Source: Apricaphanius iberus (taxonomy: Eukaryota; Chordata; Actinopteri; Cyprinodontiformes; Aphaniidae). From it: a stretch of DNA of 64,000 nucleotides. The DNA is taken from assembly GCA_028564705.1 (NCBI GenBank), contig JAPXFQ010002671.1, forward strand, positions 496,001-560,000. Direction: 5' to 3'. The notes beneath the pieces were generated by a model that saw only the letters and a program-made list of their open reading frames with translations, made no database searches and was not told the origin of the DNA. The position numbers and the translations under genes are program-made. This document shows positions 37,091 to 48,432 of this stretch, in pieces. Position 1 is the first letter of the stretch, and each line of letters starts with the position of its first letter.

Positions 37091-38919
37091 TTTTTTTTCC
37101 GTCTTCACATTCTGTCTCTGTTTGTTTCTTCTTAGTATTTTTCCACTTTTCTTTAGCGTTACTGTAGCCAGATTTTTATCCATAGATTAAGAGTTTGTGA
37201 AACCAGTAGAGCCAAATTAAATGTCAGTTTCATGAATTTGCATACAAAACCATAAAAAAGTGGAAAATTAAGGTCAACTCTTTTTGTTTCTGAGCTTTTA
37301 GCATAAATGTAATCCAGAGATGTCACTTGGTAACAAATTAACTAATCTGTCATACAGAAAAGCAATGGTCAACTTTTAATGCTGCACTTACCAACGAACC
37401 AGCTAGTGCAAAGAATTCAGTGTAATTAACCTCTTGATACGTTTTTCTTTTTCCTTTTTTGCGCTTGGCTTATACCCGAAGTCGAAGTGATCCAGATGAA
37501 ACTGGCTGATGAGGAGACCCGCTGGAAATTTTAGAACAGTGGGAAGAAAAAAATGATTTTGATAGCCTCTTAGAGGAGTTATTGGGGTTACTGAGAAGTG
37601 GGATGTTAGAGGAAATGGCTACACTCTGACAAAGTTTGTGAAATATTAGCGGCAGACATTGAAAAAACAAAACTTGTGCTGCATTTCTTACTAAATTCAC
37701 CAACATGCATTAAACCCGGCATGAAATGACCTGTCTTTCACTAATTTGCTACTGGAAACAGTCTCAAACCTTTCAAAAAGGCACATTAGCCCTCCAGTAA
37801 AAAAAAATCAAAGACCATTTACCAAAACAGCACTTTCAATGAAACTTCAGCTTAAAATTTGAATATTATTTCATTCCATTGGTTGAGTTTCTTTTTGTTA
37901 AAGTGGAAATACCCTTGCTGTTTGATGCTATTTACTTTTGTCCTGGACTAGCTTTGCTTTGTCAGGTGAGGTTTTGTTTCTTCTTGAAAGGGATTCCTTG
38001 AAGTGACTTGGGTGTCAGGTTTGTGACGCTTCCTCTTTTCAATTGTCTCTGCACACGCAGGAGATGTGAAGATGGGTAGCTCCTCAGCCGTCACACTATT
38101 GATACTGTACGATGGCTGTCAAGCCACGAGTCCCTGCATCTAATCTGCCCTGACAGACCATGCAGCGCATGAATGATAGCAGGAGTGACATCACAAATAA
38201 GAAAGAAATCAAATAAACTGAGTGAAGTTAAAACTGAATACAAAAGAGGAAAAAAAAGTTTATTTTTCAGTTGACGGGGGTTTGTTGATTCTTTCCTTAT
38301 TTTGTTTTACTGCAAAATTTTGTTTGCTACAGCAATAGACACTTTTTTTGCTTCTGATCATTTGGAGGAGATGGTTGTTAGGATACTGTCCTGGGCCTCT
38401 CATTGTGGATTTATTTTATGTTTAGTGAACTGAAGGAGACACAGGACAGGACGCTTAGGACTGTAGAACAAAGATCCACAATAGATGTCTTCAAAGACAC
38501 CTTGAAGACACTGATTCATCAGTTAGACAAGGAGCCTGTGGGCAGGTGTCTGGCCACAATGGGTCACTCACAGATCTACACAAAATAGAGGTTTTGGGAA
38601 AAAACACACATGCCAGTTAAATGAACTCAATGCTATCAGCGAGATGTTGTGAGATAAATGGGTGTCGGATGGCACCTTTGTCCAAACACGCGATGGGCCC
38701 AGAAGCTCTGTCAAGATGTGGAACATAGATATAATGTAACTTACACATCCATTGTCTCTGGAGTTAGAAATGGAATTAAGCATCATGAAACCCAATTTAT
38801 TGTGTTATATCTTTATATTTTTACTGGGTATATTAATGACTGCCTTTTTGTATAATATACTTTAAAGTCGAATTCTGTTTTTTCAACCTGTAACTTATTT
38901 TTAGCTAATTTTATGTTTT
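37091..38919. other. Noncoding stretch with a possible regulatory patch
   Basis: 38040-38220 ('cagccgtcacactattgata', 'ctgtcaagccacgagtccct', 'catgcagcgcatgaatgata') is repeat-free and CpG-retaining, and could be a conserved element. The rest shows no gene. Confidence 0.35.
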
Positions 38920-39414
38920 CTTACTCACCCTGAGAATTTTGGAGTCGGTCTGAGCTGTTCAGCAGTATTTATATTCACTTTCTCCATCAGCGGACATTCG
39001 TAGAACGGGAGTGCTTGGGGCAAGACAAATGCCTCGTAATAAGGATTAATCTGTCCAAAACGCAATAATTTTACCATGTTTATATTTCCATTGAACTTAA
39101 GAACGCCTAAGAAGTGGTTCTTGATTCTCTTCAGGGCCGAGTCAGACGTAATACACATTTATGCCACAGCAAGAAAGCTGAAAAAAAATGTAAATTCCCT
39201 TTTACAGTCCTCTCACAGTGGAATATCACAAACTATTCGTAACAAAAAAATGGTTAAATAAAGGACTGTAAGACAGGACACGTTAAAAAAATAAATAAAT
39301 AAAATAAAGGGCTGTTGGGGCAGATTATGACTTATTTAGAGGTGGCACTTTGCGGGCCCTCACGACTCTTATTGTATGGATATATGCTGATCCAAACTTG
39401 TCTGGCTAAGTAAA
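38920..39414. mobile_element. Deleted copy of the long-inverted-repeat family
   Basis: It starts 'cttactcaccctgag' and ends 'aacttgtctggctaagtaaa', the same ends as the element at 49901-50707. The right half aligns well with that element: 'ttcgtaacaaaaaaatggtt' against 'ttcataacaaaatatggcta', 'ttggggcagattatgactta' against 'ttggggcagatgatgcctta', and 'ttgtatggatatatgctgat' against 'ttatacggatatacgctgat'. The central part is deleted and the arms are worn. No coding remains. Confidence 0.7.
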
Positions 39415-41609
39415 TGAACATAGTAAATGCTTAAAGAAGGTCCAGAGTTGTTTTTTAAATAACTTTCCTTTCAAAAGTGGCTTCAGCTGACTGTGTGTGT
39501 GGTAACCAAAAAATGCAGATAATTCTTCTGCTTCATAAACTTGGCACTCCTGTAAGAGTTGCTGAATTTAATCGGTGTTTCAGCTCTCCTCCATACCGAA
39601 AAGATGCAAAGAACAGAACAAAGGACATCACATGACTTAGATCAGGAGCTGTAGCAGGCAATGCAGTCTCTTTTACTGTAAACATTGTTGAATATGAAAA
39701 ACATTTACATCTTAGGAAATATATTTTCTGCAGATATATTCCCTCTATCAGTCTCTCAAGGCTTGAGGTGTAACATTATTGTCGTAAAACTCAATGGAAC
39801 ACATCTGAAGAGCCAAAACAACCAAAAACATCAAACTAACTGCGTGTTAGTGATAAGTGCTAAACAGTAATATTGAGCGACAAGGTACAGTATTAAGATT
39901 TTATTAATATTAACAAGATGATACTTTTATCATTTGGTAGCAGGTGATGTAATACCATGAAGCAAAGCATCCTAGGAGGGAAAAGTGGAATAGTATGGTT
40001 TTCAAAACAAATGTTTTTAAGGTGTAAAAGTTGTCATGTATGCCTTTAATATTGACCTGTGTAGTATAACTTTGAAGTTTTAGGCTCTTCTCAGGAGCAA
40101 AGAACATCCCTCAGTTCTACCATTAATTCTTGTCAAATCCAATTGATAACGTTTTTATCACACCCAAGGCTGAAAAGTTTTAGCTACTGATGAGTCGCCA
40201 GAAGAAAACTTTCTTGTGAAAGCTTAGGTGCCTTTGGACAACATTTTACTCCGCTTTTAATATCTATAGTAAATTGTTGGTTATTCTCAGTTTAAACTAC
40301 ATTTTTGTTGAAAAAAATATATACTTTTCATTAGTTGATTTTTTGTTTATCTTGGGTATTTTGCATGACAGCAGCAACAGAATGTGTTAAAAATGGTTGT
40401 TAAATGTATGTCCGACTGTCTTATGATTAAAGTTTGAATAAGAGACAAAGACATTTTACTTACTTTTTTTTTTTTCGAATCAGTCGTGGCTTGTCAGCTG
40501 AGAACCAATTAATTAGAGCAGGTGAGCAAACACAGACAGAACTTCATCAAAATGCTGTAAGACCTTGCTATTACGATAGGTTTGGTGAGCCGTGTGTTGC
40601 TGCCCAGAGTAACAAGGTGAAATGGGGAACGAATATTCAGGAACAAATATTCAGATACCTTTTAAGTTCCAGTTAACTCTATAAAGTTTGTCGGATCTGT
40701 TTTCAGTGTGTGCCAGGCATTTGCTGTAAGACATCTATGATTTTTAAATAATTGCAAATTAAAACTAGAATTGGTGGTATTTATATATTTTTTCAAGTTG
40801 CACAATCTTTACTTCTAAATGTAAACTTTTGTACTGTAGGCTACTGATCACCACCACTGCCATCTGGTATGGTTTCAGCAATAGGGCCAAACTGTCTCCT
40901 GAGAAAATGAAACTGTTTTTCCTCTAATGCTTTTTTGACTTCTTGCCAGTATGGGTCTCCCCCCCCCCTTGTCCCACAGGAAAGAATCTTGAAATTGTTC
41001 ATTTGCCGAAAAGGGAGAAGTTGAAGGCCGGGACATGAGTTTTTTATGTCAGATTTGTAAAGATTATTCCCATCATGATCCTATTAGCCACGAGGAGAAT
41101 GTGACTGCTTAAGATGGATTTATGGAAAAATAGTCATTCCCAAAAGAAAGAAAAAACACTGGTCAGCACATGAATCCACCCACCTTCTTTTACAGAACTT
41201 ATTCCCTCTGCAAATTCAAGAGACTACATTTGTGTTCTCAAGGCCAGCAAGCCTGAAAGTCATAATCCCAGGCCACAAGTGCCACTTTGCATTCCCAACA
41301 GGGTTTTTTCATGAAACTTTAAGACTCCTGATGCAGAGTTGATTTGGCAAGGGATTAATCTGCCCGGCACCTCTTTGAAACCAGCCACAGCCTGGTCAAT
41401 GCAGACCCCATAGCAGTGGGTTCCTAAATATAAAAAATATTAAACACATTAAAACATTTAGATATATTTATCCAATTTTATAACTTATTTTGCAATATAT
41501 TGAAATTTTAGCAAACTTGATATTAAGGTCCTTTCTCTAATATGCTCCGGCTGGGTTTCTTAATGAATAGATTCATTTTCGTCCACTCATCCTAATGAGT
41601 GAGGCTTAC
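39415..41609. other. Noncoding stretch with a possible regulatory patch
   Basis: 41200-41420 ('attccctctgcaaattcaag', 'cccaggccacaagtgccact', 'gggattaatctgcccggcac') is repeat-free and even in composition. Nothing else is recognised. Confidence 0.35.
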
Positions 41610-41929
41610 CTTCCGCTGTCCTTCCACAGTTTATTTTCCTCAGGTCAAAACCCCAGCTCAAGGACCCCATGGCTGGCGCCATATGTGAGCGGAGCAGGGG
41701 GTGGTGCATTGGAAGCCTGCTGGTCATGCCACTGAGCTCAGGTAGGTTCCCCAAGCCGGATCCCCCCCGCCCGGGAACCCAGGGGAGAGGAGGTGTTAAA
41801 ACCTGAAGGGCCTTTGCATAGTCCCCCAGAGCACGCAACCATCTGCTCCCCGCCCCCGCCCAGCTGGCCACCTTTGATCCCACCAAATTTGAGCTAAAAT
41901 GAGGATGATGACTGAGGTCTTCCAGTTTG
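41610..41929 (-). other. Candidate coding exon of an unknown gene
   Basis: On the minus strand a polypyrimidine-AG acceptor ('tctcttctccacag', ending at 41930) is followed by 320 bases open in one frame for 106 codons, then a donor GCGGAAG|GTAAGC (exon end at 41610). The product would begin KLEDLSHHPH and end LRKINCGRTAEG. I recognise no domain. The block is GC-rich among AT-rich DNA, which lowers the chance of stops, so openness alone is weak evidence. A plus-strand alternative with its own splice consensus (41644-41741, 32 codons) overlaps it. No neighbouring exon was found. It could also be a conserved noncoding element. Confidence 0.25.
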
Positions 41930-42189
41930 CTGTGGAGAAGAGAGGGGATGGCGAGAGGAGAGGAAGAGCAGAGGTTCAGGACCTAAAAATACAAAGAAAA
42001 TTGGGGATTACATTTACATGAAAGCATGTTTATTTTTACAGCAACCTTTCCGCCAAAAGAAAACATAATACTGTGACCATGAAAGTAGATTTAGCTGCAG
42101 ATATTAGCTTCCAGTTTACCTACAAAGTTCTCCGAATGTGAGTTCATAGAAAAAGCAAACAGCCTAACGCTAAATAATGAAAAAGAATA

Positions 42190-42730
42190 GGTGGATTGCC
42201 TATAGATAATAGAACAAAACATGTGGAATCCTATAATTCATCTCTCTTAATGGCAAAGGGCCCTCTGAGACCACGGCAATGTAATTGCAACTTCTCATAT
42301 CCTTAATTAAAACATGTCTCTCAGACAGATGTAAACTGTGACTGGGGTCAATTAAAATTGATATCAAATTGATCAGAATTACTCTCTCACATAAAAACAT
42401 GGATCTGAGCCAAATGGCTCATTCTCAACATGATTAAAGGAGGATTTTGAGCTGAAAGACCAATTCCATGATGAATCAGAGAGGGAGCCCACAATCAGCA
42501 TTTTGCTCCTGTGACCCCCGGACCAAATTGATTCCACGAAGAAGAAAAAAATCATGTGAATAATTAAATGCATTGATTAAACAGTGAGATAATATTTAAT
42601 TAAGGGAGCTCATTAGAATTCCTCTCGGCCCACTATTAATGGCTCATTAACACGATTAATTGATTAAGCACCCTCTAACTATCAAAAAGAATACAATCTA
42701 TAATGAGTACATGTTTTGAAGAACTTAATT
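42190..42730. promoter_or_regulatory. Candidate conserved noncoding element, very rich in TAAT motifs
   Basis: More than a dozen homeodomain-type cores occur in 540 bp, including 'catatccttaattaaaacat', 'ggggtcaattaaaattgata', 'atgtgaataattaaatgcat', 'aatatttaattaagggagct' and 'aacacgattaattgattaag'. The sequence between them is not simple and shows no repeat ends. This is the strongest enhancer-like block of the window by motif density. Function is inferred; the motif count may partly reflect AT-richness. Confidence 0.45.
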
Positions 42731-43084
42731 AGGTAATGCTGGGTGAAAAAAATTATTGTACAGATTCCATTGTAACCTACATGAAAATGCAAAATATCTG
42801 TGCAATGATGCACCAGCAGAGGTTTGAAATATGTTGTATACAGATGGCGCTAGAACACTGAAAAGAGATTTTTTTTTGTTTATCAATATTCCTGCATTTA
42901 TATATTATCAGCTACATCTTAACTAGGTTTTCTGAGAATCCCAGAGGATTATTTCGCAGAAATCCATATGTATCAACTAAGAATAAATACTTTTTATCTT
43001 TATTTATTGTTTTTTTAATTATGAAATGGCTAAAAGAAGATGTTGAAAAGATGCATGTGACAAAGGAACAAAAACTAGATCCAT

Positions 43085-43215
43085 ATCACTCGCTAACATC
43101 TAATTACTTGTTGCTGGTCCCACCGCCTGAAAATACAATCAAAATCCTTCTATAAGTTTTTAAGTTATCTTGCTAACTAGCTGACAAACAGACAAACCTC
43201 CTTGGTGGAGGTAAT
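43085..43215 (+). repeat. Dispersed repeat ending CCTTGGTGGAGGTAAT
   Basis: The order 'caatcaaaatccttctataa', 'gtttttaagttatcttgcta', 'gacaaacagacaaacctcct' and 'tggtggaggtaat' matches a short phrase found in many fish and invertebrate repeats. I cannot name the element type. It abuts the Tc1 copy that follows. Confidence 0.5.
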
Positions 43216-43224
43216 AATGTATAT

Positions 43225-44163
43225 ACAAAGCCCAACGAAGGTCATACTTTTTAAGTGGACATTTTTTAAATTAAATAAAAAATTTATTTAAATTTAATAC
43301 ATGTCTGAAAAGTTTGGTGTTCATTTAAAGTTTGTGATATCGCTAAATAAAATCCATTGCAATGTCTTCAGAAGTCACCGGGTTAGTTAATGGAATCTTC
43401 CTCTTCTCTGACAGGTTTATTGGAGAACTATAGTGAACAAACAGCATCAAGAAGACCAAAAACTGCAGAAAATTGGGGGAGAAAGTTCTGAAGAAGCATA
43501 AAGTAGGGTTAGGTTGTAAAACAATATCCCAACCTTTAAACATTAATTTAAAGCCCTGTTTTTTAAATCTTCCAATCATGGCTGTCCCCATATACTGACA
43601 GGCTGGACCAGAAGCTGATCAGTCAGAGTGATAACTCTGGAGGAGCTGAAGAAAGCCATAGCTCAGGTTGACTAGGCAGCTACCATTTTTTAAATCCTTA
43701 AATCTAGTCATCATGGAAGAGTAGCAAGGAGAAAAACAGTTATAAATTATCATTTAGATCAAAACAAATTTATGTGTTAGAACGTTCCAGCGAAAAATCT
43801 AACATGAATTTAATTCAACATTTGTGGCAATACGTAAACATGGATGCGCCCAGATGCTTTCAATTTGATCCAGCCAAGCTTGAGCCGTTACAGATAGAAG
43901 AATGGGCAAAAATGTCTAAATGTACTGCAAAACAACCTAAAGGTGTAATCAAGGCTGTTTAACCACAGTAAACGGTGGTAAAACAGAGTATTTAATCCAG
44001 ATGGCTTTCAATAGTTTTATTTGTAAAAAGTTTAAAAAGACATATTTCATTTATTCCGTGCAATCCTACATTACATTGTCTTAGTCTTTAGGCTTTAGGC
44101 TTTTGTTTGTGATGTGACAAAATGTAAAAAGTTTAAATGCGTGTAAATACTATTGGTAGACAC
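43225..44163 (+). mobile_element. Degenerate Tc1 element (family A), internally deleted
   Basis: The left region (43290-43440: 'catgtctgaaaagtttggtg', 'tcttcagaagtcaccgggtt') and the transposase start (43420-43740: 'actatagtgaacaaacagca', 'gtagggttaggttgtaaaac', 'actctggaggagctgaagaa') are followed directly by the C-terminal and 3' part (43780-44163: 'acatttgtggcaatacgtaa', 'gtgatgtgacaaaatgtaaa', 'gcgtgtaaatactattggta'). The catalytic middle is missing. All frames are broken. Confidence 0.85.
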
Positions 44164-44439
44164 CGCTTGATGTGTCTTGGATTATTTGGAAAAATAAAAC
44201 ATGAGATTAAATTGCTTTATATTAAACTAAAGGAAATACTGGAATGCCCATGTAGTTGTTTTATGATGTTTATAATAACATATACATGTAGAGAAAAAAA
44301 TCCCCACTATGCAATAGAGATGTTTGGTGTAAAAAGGAAAGCATTAATAACATTTTTATTTGTGGGTTATGGGTTTCTGTTAAGAAATCGTTGACATAAA
44401 ACATTTTCAGGCTGCTTGATCAACCGTCTCTAGAAGGAA

Positions 44440-44860
44440 GAAGGCACAGTGGAGAAGTGACAGCTAAGGCAGGCCTGTGTGTGATCAGGATTGAGCTCCC
44501 CAGGTGGGATCCCTCACCCCTGTAGCGTGAACAATCCTCAGATGTGATCCGCAAGGCTAACCGGCTTGCATAAATAAAATCGGTTATCTCCCTATCCCTA
44601 TGCCTTCCTGTCCACACTCAGGCTGTGTTTAATCACACAGGGGCTGACGGAATAGGGCCGTTTTTCTGCTGGAACAATCAGAGCCTCAATGTGTCCTGGT
44701 CAAATGTATTAATCCTGCCTTCCTATGGGCTGGCCTTATCAGCCCCCAAAGCCCTCCTCTCATGGGATCTGGGCTGCAGTCTCAGCGCCCTTTAATCTGC
44801 CCTGAGAAATTGTTAACAGGATGTAAATGCGTCCAGGGATGATATATGGGTTCTTGTATA
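44440..44860. promoter_or_regulatory. Candidate conserved noncoding element
   Basis: A block of about 400 bp with higher GC than its surroundings and no repeat signature. It includes 'gctaaccggcttgcataaat', 'ggctgtgtttaatcacacag', 'ttgtcctggtcaaatgtat'-like and 'agcgccctttaatctgccct' phrases. A 65-codon frame on the minus strand has no known domain. The call is inference from composition. Confidence 0.4.
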
Positions 44861-45129
44861 ACATACATGTTATTGTTAAGCTTTTTGCATGCTGCCTCTG
44901 AGATTATGCACACAGAGAATGGAAAAGATGGTATTGATTGATGGAATAACAAATGTTGAATATCGTTTTAGATGCAAATGATCACACAGGGCTATTGGAG
45001 AAACCTTTTTATTGTCTCTTTGCAGTTTATTGATACAGAGAATGAGGAAATAGTATAAAGGGATTGAATGAATTATCTTCGACAGCCGTGTAAATTTAAT
45101 GGAATGCATAGTTTATAGTTGGATTAAGA

Positions 45130-45950
45130 AATAAGGTGTCTTGTAATTTTTTGTTTGTTTTTGTTTTTATTTCTCAGATTGTGTCAGGTTACAACCACAA
45201 ATGTTATTATGTTAAATAGGATTTTCATGTAATAAACCAACTATATATATATTTCATAAATGGGAAGTGGAAGGAACTCCACCTGTGTGGGATTTAAACT
45301 CAGTGTGGATCCAGCTGTTTTGAAGGCCTCACACGTTTGTTTGGAGAACATCAGTGAACAAACAGCTTCATGAAGTGCAAAGTAACACAGCAGACAGGTC
45401 AGAGAGTAAGTTATGAAGAAGTTCAAAGCAGGGTTATGTCATGGAACAAAATTGTAAGTTTAGAACATATCATCGAATGATCCATCATGCAAAAATTAAA
45501 AGAATATGGCACAGTAATAAATCCTTCACTTCTGTCTGCATAAACTGACAATCCAGGCCTTGTGAGTTTAGTATGCAGCAGCAGCCCAGAGTTCCAATGC
45601 TACCCCTGGAAGAGGTGCAGAGATTCACAGCTCATGAGGTAGAATCTAATGACATAACAAGTATAAGTTGTGGACTCACAACACAGATCAGGCAAACGTG
45701 AAAGAAATTGCTTTGGTTGGATCAGAGCTGTGGTGATGGTTCTTTTTAGTAGAGACAGGGAAGCTAATCAAAGCTGATAGGAAGATGGATGAGAGGAAAT
45801 GTTGGACAATCTTTAAAAAAAATCTGTTGGGCGCCATTCAAAGGGAGCCTGCCTAGAGACAACCAGAGCTACAATAAAAAGGATTAGGTTATCGTCTTTT
45901 ATAACAAGAACAACCTCAGTATTTACCAAGTTTTCAACATATCATCCTTC
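45130..45950 (+). mobile_element. Degenerate Tc1 element (family A), 3' half lost
   Basis: The left end (45130-45240) contains 'gattgtgtcaggttacaacc'. The leader at 45280-45420 reads 'ggaactccacctgtgtggga', 'aacatcagtgaacaaacagc' and 'agcagacaggtcagagagta'. The transposase middle at 45730-45800 reads 'tagtagagacagggaagcta' and 'aagctgataggaagatggat', matching the segment before the second catalytic aspartate. The match fades by 45890, just before the PIF-type MITE, and I cannot see it resume after that MITE. Not coding. Confidence 0.8.
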
Positions 45951-45953
45951 TAA

Positions 45954-47059
45954 CACTGTGTCTACACCAAAAGCGTCAAAATGCGCCACATGTCCCTAGC
46001 AGGATGCTTAAACATTCGCACCTTGAAGGGTGTACAAAGCGAACTGGACGCGCTTCAAATATGGTATTTTCACGCGCGAACTGGCCTTGAGCAGAGCTGG
46101 GGCCATATTGCAGCTGCCAGTGGGTTATGGAGCGAGCTGATGGAGGACAGTGTGTTCGGCCCGGGCTTCAGCGGGGCTGGGGTTAGAGTGCATCTGCCGA
46201 TGGATTATGGATTATGGTCTCCGATCTGACAGAGGACAGAATGGATTACATGTTCGGCCTGGCCTCCGGTAGAGCTGGGACCGTTAAACTGGGGGTTTGG
46301 TGAGCTACAGATACAATCTAGCTACGGCGGAGGGATCCATAAGCAGCAGTGAGCACCCTCTCAAAAACAGAACGTGACCTGCTCGCCCACTTTGTGCCGG
46401 GAAGGTCCAAGCTTCGCCTGCCGACACAACAACTACATTTCTGAGCAGCTGTCCATCTGTCTGCAGCTCGTAAAAGTTTATAACATTTGAGCAGCATGGG
46501 ATGTGGTGCGGGAGCTGCAACCAGGAAACCAGGTGAGAAGGCCGTTTCAAGGCTGACTTCTAGGCCGAGAGGTGCTTCTACAGCAACAACGGCTCTTTTA
46601 AGAGCCACCCACAAACCTCTTAAGAGCATTCCTGTCTAAATAGTTTAACCTATTTATAATATTTATTTTTTTCCTGTCTCTGTATTGAAAACAGCTTGTG
46701 TCATGTAGCTCGGGGTGATTAGCCACGATGTTTATCAGTATTTCCTCCATGTCCTGCTGAGACTGTTACTCCATGACAGTCACAGAATCACTGAAACTCT
46801 GTCCCCTGATTGGTTGAAGTGGCGCGAATTGAAGCTGGACTTCAGAGATTTTCAACTTGAGCAGACTTTTTCACGTGCTGCAAACGCCTCATTCGCACAA
46901 ATCCTCTGCGCAGATCAGGCAGAAAAGCTTTTTCGCGACGCAGATCTGCTTCTGATTTGAAGTGGGACCTCCTGCCACGCTTCAACGCGCTCCTCCATTG
47001 ACATAACATGTACACCTGACTCGGCGCTTGCTTAATTCGCTTTTTGTGTGGACGTACTG
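45954..47059. mobile_element. PIF/Harbinger-type MITE carrying a histone stem-loop
   Basis: The left end CACTGTGTCTACACCAAAAG and the right end CTTTTTGTGTGGACGTACTG are imperfect inverted repeats. TAA is duplicated outside both (45951-45953 and 47060-47062), as expected for PIF/Harbinger, which inserts at TWA. The 1106-bp interior is richer in CpG than its surroundings ('cgcgcttcaaatatggtatt', 'cacgcgcgaactggccttga'), suggesting a fairly young copy. No transposase frame is present. It holds a perfect histone 3' stem-loop at 46591-46606. Confidence 0.8.
46591..46606 (+). other. Histone-mRNA 3' stem-loop sequence
   Basis: GGCTCTTTTAAGAGCC forms the 6-bp stem (GGCTCT/AGAGCC) with the UUUA loop of replication-dependent histone mRNAs, followed by ACCCA as in the consensus bound by SLBP. 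The upstream 200 bases do not encode a histone C-terminus that I can recognise, and I see no clear purine-rich U7 target downstream. It may be a captured histone 3' end or a chance palindrome inside the MITE. Confidence 0.6.
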
Positions 47060-47062
47060 TAA

Positions 47063-47953
47063 GTCTTCTAGAACATCAGGATAACAGGATTTGACTTCAC
47101 ATGCATGATAGTTTAAAAGATGCCATTTAATTATGCTTAAACAGTGAGATAACACTTTCACTGCTTTTTTGACGTAATTTTATTTTATTTTTTTTACAAA
47201 ACCTGCATCTTATCAGTTTATTTCAGGGTCAAGTTTAATTAGTTGCCATCTTTATTTCCCATTGTGAGGGATTTCTATTTTGATATGTTCTGTTTTATCT
47301 TGTTTCCATCAACAGGAACACCGTACTACTGATAAGCACGAGAAATGTTCACACACAGCTGTCAAGAACTGCATTCTGAAAACTTTTATTGAGTATATGT
47401 GCGTGCTGTCAACTGTAAACTGTATCGTATTATCAGCATTTTTAGGGATGTGTATTTCAAAAGAGGGCTCCTGTGCTTCCACTCTGAACCTGAAAATTAT
47501 TCATAAATCTGCATCTTCCAATCAGATAATTATTCAGGCTTTTACTTGTCTTTGTTTTGCAGTTCTTAGAACAGAGAAAGCCTTTGTTGTCACTTCCTGT
47601 CAAGGTTAGTTAGGACTCTGTATCTCTTCCAATAAGACAGGAAGCTCTCATATTTTTCAGCAGTACAGTAATTAGACTCCCCCCTCCTTTTTTTCAATCC
47701 TGCAAATGGGATGCAAAGAAACTCAAAGTCCTGTCTCCCATGATTAAAGACAGCTCATTATATGTGGTTACTCTACATATAATCCAAGCCCCTATAGAGG
47801 AACACATAGAATCCAAAGAGAGACCTCTCTTGTCCTTGTAATCCAAAAGAAAATCTTCTATTTTTTTTTTCACTTCTTACCAACTGCAGAATAAAGGAAT
47901 TTAAATCTTACAAAATTATTTTAATATTAACAGTCTACTCGTTGCTGGTTTAA

Positions 47954-47955
<2 letters not shown>
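47063..47955. other. Noncoding stretch, nothing recognised
   Basis: A 109-codon frame at 47280-47609 has no known domain. A short inverted phrase 'ttatatgtggttactctaca' / 'tatat' near 47760 and poly-T runs are the only structure seen. Confidence 0.35.

Positions 47956-48020
<65 letters not shown>
47956..48020. repeat. (TA)n microsatellite, left of the Tc1 insertion
   Basis: A run of about 32 AT/TA units directly abuts the left inverted repeat of the intact Tc1. A shorter TA run (49639-49653) abuts the right end, so the element landed inside one microsatellite. Because Tc1 duplicates TA, its own duplication cannot be told apart from the repeat. Confidence 0.97.
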
Positions 48021-48023
<3 letters not shown>

Positions 48024-48047
48024 TACCGTTCAAAAGTTTGGGGTCAC
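48021..48047 (+). repeat. Left terminal inverted repeat of Tc1
   Basis: It starts CACTACCGTTCAAAAGTTTG and is followed by GGGTCAC. It is a perfect 27-bp inverse of 49612-49638. In Tc1 elements the transposase binding sites lie in or just inside such repeats. Confidence 0.97.
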
Positions 48048-48432
48048 ATTCAAATGTCCTTATTTTTGAAGGAAAAGCACTGTACTTTTCAATGAAGATA
48101 ACTTTAAACTAGTCTTAACTTTAAAGAAACACACGCTATACATTGCTAATGTGGTAAATGACTATTCTAGCTGCAAATGTCTGGTTTTTGGTGCAATATC
48201 TACATAGGTGTATAGAGGCCCATTTCCAGCAACTATCACTCCAGTGTTCTAATGGTACAATGTGTTTGCTCATTGGCTCAGAAGGCTAATTGATGATTAG
48301 AAAACCCTTCTGCAATCATGTTCACACATCTGAAAACAGTTTAGCTCGGTACAGAAGCTACAAAACTGACCTTCCTTTGAGCAGATTGAGTTTCTGGAGC
48401 ATCACATTTGTGGGGTCAATTAAACGCTCAAA

